Shown here: positions 63,357-64,000 of the stretch, in pieces | Layout of the letters: the number at the start of each line of letters is the position of its first letter | Position numbering within the stretch: position 1 is the stretch's first letter | Assembly (NCBI GenBank): GCA_034769895.1 | Contig: CM068367.1 | Span: forward strand, 347,533,611-347,597,610 | DNA: 64,000 nt | DNA from: Magicicada septendecula | Lineage: Eukaryota; Arthropoda; Insecta; Hemiptera; Cicadidae | Direction of reading: 5' to 3' | Translations under genes and position numbers: made by a program | Notes under the pieces: model-generated | What the model was told of the DNA's origin: nothing | The model's input: the letters and a program-made list of their open reading frames with translations, nothing else | The model's database searches: none

Positions 63357-64000
63357 CAGGCGACGCTCTATTTTTGCCTCAGGGGATCTCTGAGTTCAAA
63401 GTTCTAGTAGCCTATTGCAAATGGAAACTCAAGTTTGAATTTTGTGACAAACACTTAATTTTCCCTTAATTACCTTTATATTGTACAGGTCAAATAAATA
63501 TAAAAACCTCCAGGTTTTTTCTTTTCAATTATTTTATAAACACGTGAGTACGCATCTGAGTTGATACGTTTGTTTTATTTTCCACTTCGTATGGTGGGTG
63601 TGTTACACGTCTCAACAACTCTCTCTCGAAACGTATCACTCAAATGTCAAACATTCCTATTTATTAATGTATTGATGATAACAAGATTGAAGTTTTTTTT
63701 TATTTTCCAGTACATAAAATTCATAATAAATATCAAAATCGTAATGAACGAAATTCTGTTCAGAATAATTTTTGTAGAGTGTTATGTAAATGAGAGAGTA
63801 TGGTGAAAATATCTTGCAAAATCAAGTGCTTAATAAACCTCTGAAAGTATCCAATTAATTTTCAAATAAACTTCGCTATTTGAAATTTTCATTTGATGTG
63901 AAAGGGAAAGGACGGGCAGAGTTTAGAGCGTTTTATATTAAATACGGGGCATTGTAGGTATAATGAAAGACACTTGCGTCAACAGTAGTAATTGAGATCA
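63357..64000. other. Gene-poor window end
   Basis: AT-rich, with no recognised feature. Confidence 0.5.

Overview
This 64 kb window reads as AT-rich, repeat-laden nuclear DNA of an invertebrate with a large genome, most likely an insect. The support is the mix of mobile elements (an OTU-bearing Helitron, an IS630/Tc1-mariner element with a DD82E spacing, an IS5/ISL2EU-like element with a SWIM finger, a Penelope-like element, LINE scraps), long simple repeats and the absence of compact gene organisation. The palindrome TAGGCCTA recurs in the unique DNA, but I do not use it to name a species. I found no host gene that I can recognise, no rRNA or tRNA gene and no CRISPR array.

Layout. 1-4998 is non-coding apart from a TAG microsatellite. 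4999-15735 is a nested set of elements. The outer one is a Tc1-mariner-type element with about 240 bp terminal inverted repeats, a TA target duplication and a decayed DD82E transposase. It is split by a 4.6 kb ISL2EU-like element (7000-11617, about 1 kb inverted repeats, own TA duplication) and by a 583 bp solo-LTR-like insert (13067-13649) near the start of the transposase frame. 15736-27364 is largely unique DNA with two LINE relics, a Penelope-like tail and a compound microsatellite. 27365-27759 is a small hAT-like non-autonomous element. 28214-28686 is a near-perfect palindrome followed by a 42 bp minisatellite.

29148-32002 is the best-preserved gene of the window: a 2.86 kb element with matching ends, a 4 bp ATAT duplication and one uninterrupted 595-residue reading frame. 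That frame belongs to a family seen widely in invertebrate genomes as 'uncharacterised' (DUF7869-like). It has CxxC pairs and three spaced aspartates that would fit an RNase-H-fold transposase. 34234-35395 is a broken Penelope-like element with a 42 bp perfect foldback at its truncated left end and a hammerhead-like core near its right end.

37335-57607 is dominated by a Helitron (OTU domain, 15-residue repeats, HUH Rep, PIF1-type helicase) present twice because a block of about 9.95 kb, including about 2 kb of downstream flank, is duplicated head to tail. Both copies share several disabling changes, so the Helitron was dead before the duplication, and each copy then gained its own. 57608-64000 is again non-coding, with one diverged direct-repeat pair and a CT microsatellite.

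All boundaries were read by eye. Family names rest on motif recognition without database searches.
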